The notes under the pieces: model-generated | What the model was told of the DNA's origin: nothing | What the model saw: the letters and a program-made list of their open reading frames with translations, nothing else | Databases searched by the model: none | Position numbers and translations under genes: made by a program | In this document: one piece after another, positions 8,130-17,207 of the stretch | Position numbering within the stretch: the first letter of the stretch is position 1 | Layout of the letters: each line of letters begins with the position of its first letter | DNA from: Fodinicurvata sediminis DSM 21159 | GTDB lineage: Bacteria > Pseudomonadota > Alphaproteobacteria > Kiloniellales > DSM-21159 | Assembly: GCF_000420625.1 (NCBI RefSeq) | Contig: NZ_ATVH01000016.1 | Coordinates: 62,001-126,000 of the forward strand | Direction: 5' to 3' | Length of the DNA: 64,000 nucleotides

Positions 8130-9821
8130 ATGTACTGTGACACCGAGCTCCTGAAAGAACTGGCTGGTCCGAAGGTTTTTGCACGCGGCGAAGAGTATTT
8201 CCGGAACGGCTGCGTCGTATTGCTGTCCCTTGAGGAGACTCAGATCTGGGCAAGGGTGTACGGCAGCGAAGTCTACGAAACGCTTTTGGATAACGACGAG
8301 GACGGCCTCGACGGGGAGTGCAGCTGTCCCGCCTTCGAGGACTGGGGTTTCTGCAAGCACATGGTCGCCGTGGGGCTGGCCGCCAATGCAGCGCCAGAGA
8401 CGCCTGCCGGGCCGTCGGGGCTCAGTGATATCCGGGAAATCAGGAGATCCCTGCAGGACTGCAGTCATGAGGCTCTGGTCAAGCTGGTGGCGGACTTCGC
8501 CGAGTACGATGTGGGCTTCTTTCGCATGCTGCGGCGAAGGCTGCAGTTGATGCCGAGTGAGGAGCCGGAGGCCGAGGTGCGTTTGCGAAGCCATATTGAA
8601 GTATCTCTCCATCTGCTCCACGCGATGGAGGACCGCCACGACGACACCGGATATCGCGAGCTCTGCGAGCTGATATCAAGCCTGGAGGATTGGGTTGCAC
8701 AGGGACAGGCGACTGCTGCCCTGCGCCTGTCCGGCCATCTGATCGATCGCCTGCTGGAGGAGATGGATGACTATGCCTGGGCTTCGGGCGATTGCGGGGC
8801 GCTGATAAAAGAGGCGGCTCGGGTAAACCTCATGGCCTGTGAGCTCGCTGCTCCCGATCCCGTGGAACTGGCTTCGGACATCTTCGGGCGCGAGATGAAG
8901 GGGGCCTATTTCGGTTCCGCCTGTGGCGCGGCCTTCTATGTAGAGGTACTGGGCAAGGCAGGTCTCGCAGAATACAGGCGCTTGGCGGAGGAAGCCTGGC
9001 AAAAGACTCCGGCCAAGGCACCCGTTGATCGAAGTTGGTTTCAAATGCCGGATAGGCAGGACGGGCGTCAGCTATTCCGCCTGATCGCGATTAAGGATTA
9101 CTTAGGCGAGCTGGACGGTGATGTCGATGCGCGCATTGCTGCACGCAAGCGAGACCTTTCGTCTATCCGGAAGTACCAGGAGCTCGTGCGTTTCTGCCTG
9201 GAGCAGGGGCGCCCGGCAGAGGCCTTGGGTTATCTTGAGGAAGGCCTTTGGGTTTTTCCCGAAGCCACAAGCCATCGTAATCAGGCCCTTGATTTTTGTG
9301 ATCTGCTGGAAAGGCTGGGACAGAAGGCAAGGGGCATTGACCTGTTGCTGGAGGCCTTCAGCTCTGAACCGGACGAACAGATCTATGGCCGGCTTGCCCA
9401 TCTGGGCGGAGAGGCGGCCGCCGAAAAGGCCGTCGCCGACCTGCGTGCCCGGCTCAGGGAGGAACAGGGATTCAAGCGCAGCCGAATGGCGGATGTCCTG
9501 CTACGTATCCTGATGGGGCGGCAGGATTTCGAGCAGGCCTGGACGGTGGCGGTTGACAACAAGCTTCCTGCAGCAAGCCTTATGAAGCTAGCCAAGGCCA
9601 GCGAGGCGGCCTATCCAGACAGGGCGCGTGCGGTCTATGAGCAGGAGGTCGAGCGCCTTGTGAACTCGGGCGGCAACGAGAATTATCGCAATGCCTGTGG
9701 GTTGATTTCCAGACTCGAAAAGCTGCAGAGCCCGAATTACCACAAGGAGTACGTCGAAGGACTTGTGCAGCGTTATCGGCGCAAAAGGAACTTCATGAAG
9801 CTGCTGGAGCAGAGAGCATGA
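8130..9821 (+). CDS. SWIM zinc-finger protein with helical-repeat C-terminus
   Basis: A 563-residue protein. Residues about 60-80 contain the SWIM finger CSCPAFEDWGFCKHM (CxC then CxH), a predicted DNA- or protein-binding zinc site. The region from about 120 to the end is largely helical with TPR-like repeat units (pairs such as GYLEEGLWVFPEATSHRNQA), ending in the KLLEQRA helix. An N-terminal segment (ELAGPKVFARGEEYFRNG) is typical of bacterial SWIM proteins. ATG at 8130 or TTG at 8124 could start it; GAGG at 8115-8118 does not clearly decide. The stop overlaps the next gene by four bases. Function of such proteins is not established; a nucleic-acid-binding scaffold is plausible. Confidence 0.75.
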   Translation: MYCDTELLKELAGPKVFARGEEYFRNGCVVLLSLEETQIWARVYGSEVYETLLDNDEDGLDGECSCPAFEDWGFCKHMVAVGLAANAAPETPAGPSGLSDIREIRRSLQDCSHEALVKLVADFAEYDVGFFRMLRRRLQLMPSEEPEAEVRLRSHIEVSLHLLHAMEDRHDDTGYRELCELISSLEDWVAQGQATAALRLSGHLIDRLLEEMDDYAWASGDCGALIKEAARVNLMACELAAPDPVELASDIFGREMKGAYFGSACGAAFYVEVLGKAGLAEYRRLAEEAWQKTPAKAPVDRSWFQMPDRQDGRQLFRLIAIKDYLGELDGDVDARIAARKRDLSSIRKYQELVRFCLEQGRPAEALGYLEEGLWVFPEATSHRNQALDFCDLLERLGQKARGIDLLLEAFSSEPDEQIYGRLAHLGGEAAAEKAVADLRARLREEQGFKRSRMADVLLRILMGRQDFEQAWTVAVDNKLPAASLMKLAKASEAAYPDRARAVYEQEVERLVNSGGNENYRNACGLISRLEKLQSPNYHKEYVEGLVQRYRRKRNFMKLLEQRA

Positions 9822-10405
9822 AGAAGGCCGTCATCGACGAGCAGAACCGCCACCTGATTCGCCAGCAGGAGCTTTTCCGCAAGGCGGCGGATGTCGTGGT
9901 GCGCGCTTGGAAGCCTTTCGAAGAGGTGCAGGCCATCGCCGTCGTCGGCTCGGTGGCCGGGCCGCTGTGGAAAGAGGTTCCGCGCTTTCGCGAATTCAGG
10001 CGTGCGCGCATCGAGGTTTGGCACGAATGCGGCGACTTGGATATTGCGCTCTGGCTGGACTCCCAGGATCGGCTCGAAGATTTGCGCCGGGCCAAGGACC
10101 GTTGCTTGCGGGAGGCCAATGAGTCCGGCGAGGACGTTTCCACGCCTGGCAATCTGGTGGACACCTTCCTGTTCGAACCGGAGAGTGGGCGATACCTGGG
10201 GCGTCTCTGTCGCTATAACGAGTGTCCCAAAGGCAAGGCGGACTGCGAGGTGCCGGGATGTGGCCGCATTCCCTTCAACAAGAAAATCCCGGAGTTCGTT
10301 CCCTATGCCGACCTGCTGAACCAGGCCCGGACCAACCTGCTCTATGAACGGACCCAAGGCGTACTCCGCTCAGCACTGGAGCTGCCACCCACGCCACAAT
10401 CGTGA
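9818..10405 (+). CDS. nucleotidyltransferase-fold protein with four-cysteine cluster
   Basis: A 195-residue protein. VVGSVAG near residue 43 followed by CGDLDIALWL near residue 71 resembles the G-S ... D-x-D signature of the polymerase-beta nucleotidyltransferase superfamily, though the gap between the two elements (about 28 residues) is longer than in minimal members. VDTFLFEP could supply the third acidic residue. A C-x4-C-x6-C-x4-C array (around CRYNECPKGKADC) near residue 130 suggests a bound zinc. It overlaps the SWIM gene by ATGA, so the products are probably made together. No HEPN or other known antitoxin partner is present. Catalytic activity is unproven. Confidence 0.6.
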   Translation: MKKAVIDEQNRHLIRQQELFRKAADVVVRAWKPFEEVQAIAVVGSVAGPLWKEVPRFREFRRARIEVWHECGDLDIALWLDSQDRLEDLRRAKDRCLREANESGEDVSTPGNLVDTFLFEPESGRYLGRLCRYNECPKGKADCEVPGCGRIPFNKKIPEFVPYADLLNQARTNLLYERTQGVLRSALELPPTPQS

Positions 10406-10454
10406 ATTCCATTTCGGCGAGAGGGCATAACGTTTCTCTTTGGCGTGCCGTGGA

Positions 10455-12914
10455 TCAGGTTTTGGATATGTGGCGCAGGAGCGTTTCCGCCAGGCTATTT
10501 CGGGTATAGGGTTTACGCAGCACCTCGAAGCCCTGTGCCCTGTCCGGCGACAGGGCCGCGCCCGGATCGTGGCCGGTCGTGATGATGACGGGCAGCCCGG
10601 GGTGTGTTCTGCGCAGTTCCTTGGCGAGTTGAAGGCCAGAGCGGCTTCCGGGCATGACCATATCCGTCAGGACCAAGTCAACGGTCAGGCCCTTTTCCAG
10701 TTGCTGGAGGGCATCCTGGGCATTTTCCGCGGTCGTGGTTGTGAAGCCGATCTGCTCGAGCATGAGGCGGGTTTGTTCGCGCACAAGTTCATTGTCTTCG
10801 ACCAGCAGAAGCCTTTCACCATTTGCACCGGCGCGCTGCGGCTGGGCCTGCGTGACCCCCTGTCCCTCCGAAGCCATCGGGAAAACAAGGTCGATTGTGG
10901 TGCCCTGGTCGAGTATTGATGTCAGGCGCACGTCGCCGCCCAACTGGCGCATGAATCCCTGAACCATGGAGAGACCCAGGCCCGAGCCCTTGCCCACGTC
11001 TTTTGTGGTGAAAAAGGGTTCGAAGATTCGGTCGAGGATATCCGGCTCAATACCTGTCCCATCATCTTGTAAGCGCAGGCCGACATAATCGCCCGGAGAG
11101 AGTTCATGGAGGTCTCGGGCCGGCGTCAGCTTTTGTGGATCAATGCGGAAGGTGCGCAAGCGCAGGCACCCGCCTTCCGGCATGGCATCGCGCGCATTGG
11201 CGGCGAGATTCAGGAGTGTAGTCGTCAACTGGGCGGAATCCGCCTTGCAGGCCGGACAGTCCCGCTCCGTGTCAATCTCGAGACGATTGATCTCGCCCAG
11301 GGAGGAATGCAGCAAGGGTTTGACCTCCTGCAGAAAGGCGTTGAGGTCGATGGAGCGTGTGACAAGGGCCTGGCGGCGCGAGTAGGCGAGAAGCTGATTG
11401 GTCAGACCACCCGCGCGCTCAGCGGCGTACATGGCGTTTGATGCAAGTTTGTACTGACCAGAGGTTTTATCCAGATCATCAAGCAAGGCTTCCAGGCTGC
11501 CGACAATAACGGTCAGCAGGTTGTTGAAGTCGTGGGCCAGGCCTCCGGTCAGGCTTTCGATCGTCTCCAGGCGCACGCGCTCGGCCCGCTCTCGTTCCAA
11601 AGCCGAACGGTGGCTGATGTCGCGAATGATGGTCAGTGCGCGTTTTTCCCCGTTCTTCAGGCTTACGAGGTTCGATGTGATTTCGGTTTCGAGGCTGTCT
11701 CCATCCTTTGTCCGGAAAGTCAGTTCACCAAGGTAGAAGCCGTGCTTGGCACGTTCGTTCAGGGCTGTTCTGGCGCTCTGGTCCTGGGGGAAGAAAAACG
11801 CTTCACGGCTTCTTCCAATAACCTCGTCCGGCGTATAACCCATCATTTCGCATGCGCGTCGATTTGCGGCCAGAACGATCTCGTCATCACCGACGGCCCC
11901 GCTGGTGGACAGATAGACAGCTCCATCGCCCATGTTGTCGAAAAGGAATTGGTAGAGTGATTCCTGTTCGGCCTTTTCCTCGTGGGCCTTGCCGATTTCC
12001 GATTGTCGCGTTTCCACGGCATGGAGGATGCTGTGGAAACGCGAAGCCAGGCTGTGCGCAAACGAGGCATGACTGCGTTCGATGGGCACCAGCTTGTTGG
12101 GTACGAGGATGAGGATGCCGCGCAGCTGTGCGTTATGGCCGCGAAGTGCGATAGCATGGGCCTTGTCTGCCCAGTGATCATCTGTCGTCAGTCCATCGAG
12201 GGGGACCGGCACCACATCATTGCTGCCGCTGCGCAGGGTCTGAGCCGCCAGCGGTCGCAAGGCGCGTGCCGTGGTATCGTCCAGGCGCAAACTGCAAATC
12301 TCACCTTCCGGATTGGAGGTATGCGCGTCGATGGAATAGAGGGCAGCTGCGGCGCAATCCATTTCGTTTGCTTCGAGGATTTCATGCAGGCGGCTGGCCA
12401 GTTCCCGGAAGCTTGTGTCATTCGCCAAGCCAGCGTCCAGGCCGTTTATCGCTTGCCGTCGCTTGGCGATCACGTCGCCGGTTCGCTCCGTGGCAATGGA
12501 GACAACCCCGAGCGTTTCACCGTCCGCGGTCAGGGCTGGGCTGTAGGAGAAATCAAAATAGCACTCTTCCGGCACCCCTTTCTTCGCGAGAGGCAGCAGG
12601 CGGCTTGAATATGTCAGTTCCTGTTGCGTCGTGCGAACCTTCTCGAAGGCCGGCCCGAGAAAAGCCCAGATCTCCTGCCAGCTTTCATGAGCGGGCATGC
12701 CGAACGACTGAGGATGCTTGTCTCCGAGTATCGGGTTGTAGGCGTCATTGTAGACTTGGACGAGATCCTTGCCCCATGCGGTATAGACCGGGAAGCCCGA
12801 AGCCATGGCCATGCGGATCATGGCCTTCATGTCGGGATGCCAGGTTTCGGCGCATCCAAGAGACGTTTGATGCCAGGGAAAAGTTTCGAGCAACGTTCTG
12901 TTGCTTCCGTCCAT
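10455..12914 (-). CDS. hybrid sensor histidine kinase with C-terminal receiver
   Basis: An 819-residue soluble hybrid kinase. In order: an N-terminal PAS-like domain (to about residue 150), a GAF-like domain (about 165-315), a second PAS domain (about 320-440, FLFDNMGDG), a HisKA helix with phosphoacceptor His461 in [11 protein letters not shown], a HATPase domain (N-box [15 protein letters not shown]-boxes DDGTGIEP and [10 protein letters not shown]), and a receiver (VEDNELV, phosphoacceptor Asp751 in TDMVMPG). No transmembrane segment is visible, so it senses a cytoplasmic signal. ATG at 12914 is set by AGGAGG five bases upstream; the frame is open further up without support. No DNA-binding response regulator lies nearby, so it is an orphan whose output partner is elsewhere. 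Confidence 0.88.
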   Translation of the reverse strand: MDGSNRTLLETFPWHQTSLGCAETWHPDMKAMIRMAMASGFPVYTAWGKDLVQVYNDAYNPILGDKHPQSFGMPAHESWQEIWAFLGPAFEKVRTTQQELTYSSRLLPLAKKGVPEECYFDFSYSPALTADGETLGVVSIATERTGDVIAKRRQAINGLDAGLANDTSFRELASRLHEILEANEMDCAAAALYSIDAHTSNPEGEICSLRLDDTTARALRPLAAQTLRSGSNDVVPVPLDGLTTDDHWADKAHAIALRGHNAQLRGILILVPNKLVPIERSHASFAHSLASRFHSILHAVETRQSEIGKAHEEKAEQESLYQFLFDNMGDGAVYLSTSGAVGDDEIVLAANRRACEMMGYTPDEVIGRSREAFFFPQDQSARTALNERAKHGFYLGELTFRTKDGDSLETEITSNLVSLKNGEKRALTIIRDISHRSALERERAERVRLETIESLTGGLAHDFNNLLTVIVGSLEALLDDLDKTSGQYKLASNAMYAAERAGGLTNQLLAYSRRQALVTRSIDLNAFLQEVKPLLHSSLGEINRLEIDTERDCPACKADSAQLTTTLLNLAANARDAMPEGGCLRLRTFRIDPQKLTPARDLHELSPGDYVGLRLQDDGTGIEPDILDRIFEPFFTTKDVGKGSGLGLSMVQGFMRQLGGDVRLTSILDQGTTIDLVFPMASEGQGVTQAQPQRAGANGERLLLVEDNELVREQTRLMLEQIGFTTTTAENAQDALQQLEKGLTVDLVLTDMVMPGSRSGLQLAKELRRTHPGLPVIITTGHDPGAALSPDRAQGFEVLRKPYTRNSLAETLLRHISKT

Positions 12915-13216
12915 CTTGCCTCCTGAATCTCGGTCTACAGACAACTTTTGGCCGAAAGCCCAGTCTATTTTACTTTCAGCCGTGAGGAAATAGAGGAAAT
13001 CTGTCCTTAGAATAAGGTATTTTCGTAAATTTCTTGTCGAAATTGCCGAGCTTCCCGGAGGCGTCCCCCGGAATGCCAGCTGCGGGCTTGTACGCACAAG
13101 CCTTGCTGAAGAATACTTTCCTGGATTGTTTGCCATTCTCCGCGTGATGATTAGCATTCCGGAATGGGAACGCCTGGCCATCACTGGGCCGTTCATCTTG
13201 AACAAAGGAAACAGCC
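12915..13216. promoter_or_regulatory. divergent intergenic region, kinase / alcohol dehydrogenase
   Basis: This 302-base gap has no gene I can support. It is more AT-rich than its surroundings near 12960-13040. It contains a perfect seven-base-pair hairpin (GGCTTGT 13085-13091, ACAAGCC 13096-13102) and a 12-base palindrome CATTCCGGAATG at 13155-13166; CGGAATG also occurs at 13070-13076. These may be operator elements for either flanking gene. No convincing -35/-10 pair could be fixed by eye. Confidence 0.4.
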
Positions 13217-14341
13217 ATGAAGACACGCGCCGCGGTTTTGAATGAATCGCCTGTCGAACGCCCCTATGCCGAAACACGCCCCCTGAGGATCGAGGAGGTG
13301 GAGCTTGATGAACCGGGACACGAGGAGGTGCGTGTTCGTATTCGTGCTGCAGGCCTCTGTCATTCAGACCTCTCGGTGATCAATGGTGACCGGCCGCGCC
13401 CGGTGCCCATGGCGCTGGGTCATGAAGCGGCCGGCGAGGTCGAGGCGGTGGGCCCTGGCGTGAAGGATCTGGAGCCGGGTGACCGCGTGGTGATGATCTT
13501 CATGCCGTCCTGCGGGCACTGCATGCCTTGTGCAGAGGGACGTCCGGCACTCTGCGAACCCGGAGCGGAAGCCAACGGTGCGGGAACCCTGTTGGGTGGC
13601 GCCATGCGCATTCATCGCAATGGTCAGGACGTCTATCACCATGTGGGCGTCTCGGCTTTTGCCGAGCGGGCCGTGATCTCGCGCCATTCCATGGTGAAGA
13701 TCGACCGTGAGCTGCCGTTCGACCATGCTGCGCTGTTTGGCTGTGCCGTGCTGACCGGCGTCGGAGCCGTGGTGAACACCGCGGCCGTCAAGGCGGGCCA
13801 GACCGTGGCCGTCATCGGTCTTGGCGGCGTCGGCCTGGCGGCCATTCTGGGGGCACAGGCAGCCGGTGCTGCACGCATCGTTGCCGTGGATCTGTTGCAG
13901 GAAAAGCGCGACTTCGCCCGCCAGCTGGGCGCAACGCATGCTATCGACCCGCGCGATGAAGAAGCCGTGGCGCAGGTCAAGGAATGGACCAACGGTGGGG
14001 TCGATGCTGCCGTGGAATTGGCAGGATCGGTTCCGGCCCTGGACTTTGCTTATCGCATCACGCGGCGCGGCGGCACCACGGTGACCGGCGGGCTGGCGAA
14101 TCCCGAGAAGAAGCTGGAGATCCAGCAAGTTTCACTGGTGGCCGAGGAGCGCACGTTGAAGGGCAGCTACATCGGCAGCTGCATTCCCTCACGCGACATC
14201 CCGCGCTATATTGAGCTGTTCCGGGCCGGGCGCCTGCCGGTGGACCGCCTGATGACCGGCCGCGGTACGCTGGAAGACATAAACGAGGCCTTCGACCGCC
14301 TGGCCGACGGCACCGCCGTGCGCCACGTCATTACGCCGTAG
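13217..14341 (+). CDS. zinc-dependent alcohol dehydrogenase (MDR family)
   Basis: A 374-residue medium-chain, NAD(H)-dependent alcohol dehydrogenase. The catalytic zinc site shows CHSD near residue 48 and GHEAAGEVEAVG; the structural zinc loop has four cysteines (CGHCMPCAEGRPALC). The Rossmann motif is GLGGVGLAAILGA. The pattern resembles class III-like and aryl/long-chain alcohol dehydrogenases (GSYIGSCIPSRDIPRYIELFRAGRLPVDRL), but glutathione-dependent formaldehyde activity cannot be assumed. The start has AAAGGAAA upstream. It is convergent with the acyl-CoA dehydrogenase 27 bases away and has no obvious operon partner. Substrate unknown. Confidence 0.88.
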   Translation: MKTRAAVLNESPVERPYAETRPLRIEEVELDEPGHEEVRVRIRAAGLCHSDLSVINGDRPRPVPMALGHEAAGEVEAVGPGVKDLEPGDRVVMIFMPSCGHCMPCAEGRPALCEPGAEANGAGTLLGGAMRIHRNGQDVYHHVGVSAFAERAVISRHSMVKIDRELPFDHAALFGCAVLTGVGAVVNTAAVKAGQTVAVIGLGGVGLAAILGAQAAGAARIVAVDLLQEKRDFARQLGATHAIDPRDEEAVAQVKEWTNGGVDAAVELAGSVPALDFAYRITRRGGTTVTGGLANPEKKLEIQQVSLVAEERTLKGSYIGSCIPSRDIPRYIELFRAGRLPVDRLMTGRGTLEDINEAFDRLADGTAVRHVITP

Positions 14342-14368
14342 CGACAAGTATGAGACAGGCCCCGTTCC

Positions 14369-15544
14369 TCAGAAGGAGCGGGGCAGGCCCAGGACCTTCT
14401 CCGCCACATGGGAGAGGATGAGGTTGGTGGAGATCGGCGCGATCTGATAGAGGCGCGTCTCCCGGAACTTGCGCTCCACGTCGTATTCCTCGGCAAAGCC
14501 GAAGCCGCCGTGCGTCTGCAGGCAGGTATCCGCTGCGTGCCACGAGGCCTCCGAGGCCAACAGCTTGGCCATATTAGCCTCGGCTCCGCAGGATTCTCCG
14601 CGGTCATACATGTCTGCAGCGTGCTTCACGGCCAGGTGCGCGGCATGCAGTTCCACATGATTGCGGGCAATGGGGAACTGTACGCCCTGGTTCTGTCCGA
14701 TGGGCCGGCCGAAGACCTTGCGCTCGTTGGCGTAGTTGGTGGATTTCTCGATGAACCAGCGGCAGTCGCCGATGCATTCCGAGGCGATCAGGATCCGCTC
14801 GGCGTTCATGCCGTCCAGGATATAGCGGAAGCCCTTGTGCTCCTCGCCGATGAGGGCGTTGGCTGGAATCTCCAGGTCGTCGAAGAAGATCTCCGTCGTC
14901 GAGTGGTTGATCATGGTGTTGATGGGCTGGATGCGCAGCTTGTCGGCCGGGGCCTCGCGCATGTCGACCAGGAAGACCGACAGGCCGTCGGTGCGCTTTT
15001 CCAATGAGCCTTTCGGCGCCGTGCGCGCCAGCAGGATCATCAGGTCCGAGTGTTCTGCCCGGCTGGTCCAGACCTTCTGGCCGCGGATGATGTAGCTGTC
15101 GCCCTTGCGTTCGGCCGTGGTCGAGATCGACAGCGTGTCGGTGCCCGCCCCGGGTTCGGTTACACCGAAGGCTTGCAGGCGCAACTCGCCCGAGGCGATG
15201 CCAGGCAGATAGGCCTGTTTCTGTTCCTCGCTGCCGTGCCGCAGCAGGGTGCCCATGGTGTACATCTGGGCGTGACAGGCGGCACCATTGGCGCCGCAGG
15301 CATGCACTTCCTCCAGGATCGTGGCGGCTATCGAGAGCGGCAGGCCGCTGCCGCCGTATTCCTCGGGGATGAGCGAGGCGAGCAGGCCGGCTTCGGCCAT
15401 CGCGTTCACGAATTCGGTCGGGTAGGCGCGTTCGCGATCGAGCTTGCGCCAGTACTCGTTGGGGAAGCGGGCACAAAGGGCGCGTACTGTGTCGCGAATG
15501 GCTTCGATCTCGGCGTTTTCGGGCGCTGTCGTGGTCTCGTTCAT
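14369..15544 (-). CDS. acyl-CoA dehydrogenase
   Basis: A 391-residue FAD-dependent acyl-CoA dehydrogenase that would oxidise an acyl-CoA to the enoyl-CoA and pass electrons to ETF. It is full length, with the N-terminal helical domain, the flavin loop FGVTEPGAGTD, a WTSRAEHSD strand, and the C-terminal helices with QTHGGFGFAEEYDVERKFRE. ATG at 15544 is chosen; the same frame stays open much further upstream but only as a shadow of the divergent LysR gene. The LysR gene begins 132 bases away on the other strand and a LysR-type palindrome lies between, so regulation by that neighbour is likely. Chain-length specificity is not apparent. Confidence 0.9.
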   Translation of the reverse strand: MNETTTAPENAEIEAIRDTVRALCARFPNEYWRKLDRERAYPTEFVNAMAEAGLLASLIPEEYGGSGLPLSIAATILEEVHACGANGAACHAQMYTMGTLLRHGSEEQKQAYLPGIASGELRLQAFGVTEPGAGTDTLSISTTAERKGDSYIIRGQKVWTSRAEHSDLMILLARTAPKGSLEKRTDGLSVFLVDMREAPADKLRIQPINTMINHSTTEIFFDDLEIPANALIGEEHKGFRYILDGMNAERILIASECIGDCRWFIEKSTNYANERKVFGRPIGQNQGVQFPIARNHVELHAAHLAVKHAADMYDRGESCGAEANMAKLLASEASWHAADTCLQTHGGFGFAEEYDVERKFRETRLYQIAPISTNLILSHVAEKVLGLPRSF

Positions 15545-15629
15545 CTCGGGGAAAGCCCTGTTGTTCTCACTGATCCGTATAACCGATGCGTGGTGAAAGA
15601 ACTTGGGATGGTCCATGCTATAATGCAAA

Positions 15630-15646
15630 GATAATATATAGCTATC
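15630..15646. promoter_or_regulatory. candidate LysR-box (T-N11-A)
   Basis: GATA (15630-15633) and TATC (15643-15646) are inverted around nine AT-rich bases, giving the T-N11-A geometry of LysR-type operators (T15632, A15644). It lies in the 132-base gap between the divergent acyl-CoA dehydrogenase and LysR genes, 31 bases before the LysR start. The location fits auto-regulation and control of the dehydrogenase. It is unproven. Confidence 0.4.
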
Positions 15647-15676
15647 CTCAATAAGAAGATGATATGGCTGAGCGCC

Positions 15677-16621
15677 ATGGATATTCGCCACCTGCGCTAT
15701 TTTGTAACCATCGCCGAAGCGGGGTCTCTTTCGAAAGCGGCGGAACACCTGCATGTCGCCCAGCCGGCACTCAGCCAGCATGTGCGCAACATGGAGCGGG
15801 ACCTGCGCACCGAGTTGCTTTTCCGGTCTTCGCGGGGCGTCCAGTTGACGGAAGCTGGCCAGCGATTGTTGCAGCATGCGCGCCATTTGATTGATCAATT
15901 CGATCAACTGGAAGAGGTCGTGCGTGCAGAGGATGTCGAGCCCTCGGGAGAGGTGCGCTTCGGTGTTCCAGGCACGGTCAGCCAGATGCTCAGCGCCCGT
16001 TTGATTCAGGAGGCGTCGCGACGCTATCCGGCGATACGCCTGCGCATAGCGGAGGCCATGAGCGGTTTCATCTTCGACTGGTTGCGTGAAGACAAGATCG
16101 ATGTGGCGGTTCTCTATCGCGGCGTGCACAGCCGCGGCATTCGTTTGAAGCAGGTCCTGTCCGAAGAACTGAGATTGTTTGGGCCGGCGGATGCGCGGCT
16201 TGGCAATGGAAAACCCGACCAGGAGTCTGTGGACTTCTCGGAAGCCATAGGGTTGCCCCTGGCCATACCGAGCCGAGGACATGGCTTGCGTGACCTGCTG
16301 GATGATGTGGCATCGCAGCACTGTGGCCGAACATTCGAAGCCCATACCGAAATCGATTCCTATGCACCGATTAAAACCTTGGTCGAGGAGGGGCTGGCCT
16401 TCTCCATACTGCCGGCCATGGCGATAAAGGCGGAGTGCCAGCAAGGACGTCTGGTTTCCTGGTCCATCACCAATCCGGAGCTTCGCAGGAACATCTTTAT
16501 TTCAGTGCCCGCAGACCGGCCCATATCCGCGGCCACACTTGCCATCGAGAAGTTGTGCTATGAGCTTCTGCATCAGCTTGTGCAGGAAGGGACATGGGAG
16601 GGGCGGCTGGAAGAAGATTGA
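15677..16621 (+). CDS. LysR-family transcriptional regulator
   Basis: A 314-residue regulator with the N-terminal winged helix-turn-helix (DIRHLRYFVTIAEAGS, then SKAAEHLHVAQPALSQHV) and a periplasmic-binding-like effector domain from about residue 90. ATG at 15677 is chosen because nearly all family members begin at this point (M-D-I-R-H-L); ATG at 15659 would add six residues. It is divergent from an acyl-CoA dehydrogenase, its most probable target. The N-terminal recognition helix resembles Nac/CynR-type members, but the inducer cannot be deduced. It ends four bases before the convergent ExoD-family gene. Confidence 0.88.
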   Translation: MDIRHLRYFVTIAEAGSLSKAAEHLHVAQPALSQHVRNMERDLRTELLFRSSRGVQLTEAGQRLLQHARHLIDQFDQLEEVVRAEDVEPSGEVRFGVPGTVSQMLSARLIQEASRRYPAIRLRIAEAMSGFIFDWLREDKIDVAVLYRGVHSRGIRLKQVLSEELRLFGPADARLGNGKPDQESVDFSEAIGLPLAIPSRGHGLRDLLDDVASQHCGRTFEAHTEIDSYAPIKTLVEEGLAFSILPAMAIKAECQQGRLVSWSITNPELRRNIFISVPADRPISAATLAIEKLCYELLHQLVQEGTWEGRLEED

Positions 16622-16625
16622 CGGC

Positions 16626-17207
16626 CTATAAAAGAAGCCCGACTTCAATTGCCGACCAGATTGCTGCTGCACTGAGAGCAAGTGAAAGAAGGGCAGTGAC
16701 ATAGGCGATTGCGAGCAGAATGCCATCTTCTTCCAGAAAGGCGAATGCCAGAAGCATGATGGTGAGGATAGGGACCACATGACTGAACGGGACGGGGATC
16801 AGCATTGTCGCCCCAAGCAATAGCATGACAGACCCAACCGTGCGTTTTCGCGCCTGGAAATGAATCCTCCAGCGCGGCCGAACGACCCGCTCGAGCAGGC
16901 GTAGGGGGGGAAGAATACGCCATACGAGGCGCTGCAAGCGCACCGTGGAAAACCTGCGCTGGGCGATTCTCCTGGGCAATGTGGGCGCGGCCCGTCCGAG
17001 AATCATCTGGATTGCAGGTATGAACAGCAGCAGGCCTGCAAAGAGGGAGGCGCCAGGCAGCAGCCCAACAAGCGCAATGAGCAGTATCACGATACCGAAA
17101 GACCGTTCTTTCAGGTTGGCCACGATCCAGCCAAGCGCGACACTGCCAGTGGGCGTCTCCTGCAGCAGGTTTTCGAGGATTTTCGAGGTGGGTATGTGAG
17201 ACGACAT
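16626..17207 (-). CDS. ExoD-family membrane protein
   Basis: A 193-residue integral membrane protein matching the ExoD (exopolysaccharide synthesis) family. The N-terminal SKILENLLQETPTGSV segment is followed by hydrophobic helices around residues 35-70 (IVILLIALVGLLPGASLFAG) and two or three more from about 125 to the end. Conserved features are the LLPGAS turn and RRIAQRRFS between helices. ExoD was described in Rhizobium as needed for exopolysaccharide production and alkaline tolerance; biochemical function is unknown. It stands alone, convergent with the LysR gene, with no exopolysaccharide genes nearby. Confidence 0.8.
   Translation of the reverse strand: MSSHIPTSKILENLLQETPTGSVALGWIVANLKERSFGIVILLIALVGLLPGASLFAGLLLFIPAIQMILGRAAPTLPRRIAQRRFSTVRLQRLVWRILPPLRLLERVVRPRWRIHFQARKRTVGSVMLLLGATMLIPVPFSHVVPILTIMLLAFAFLEEDGILLAIAYVTALLSLALSAAAIWSAIEVGLLL

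Noticed and set aside
13166-13194. EcfG-type general stress promoter (GGAAC ... GTT) before the alcohol dehydrogenase
   Set aside because: The spacing between GGAAC and CGTT is about 18 bases, longer than the usual 16-17, and the boxes are very short.
14359-14384. Hairpin at the convergent ends of the alcohol and acyl-CoA dehydrogenase genes as a terminator
   Set aside because: The 11-pair stem overlaps the last codons of the acyl-CoA dehydrogenase and has no T-run on either side, so I do not call it.
14369-16444. Acyl-CoA dehydrogenase with a 300-residue N-terminal extension
   Set aside because: The extension is antisense to the LysR gene and the intergenic operator. The family start is at 15544.
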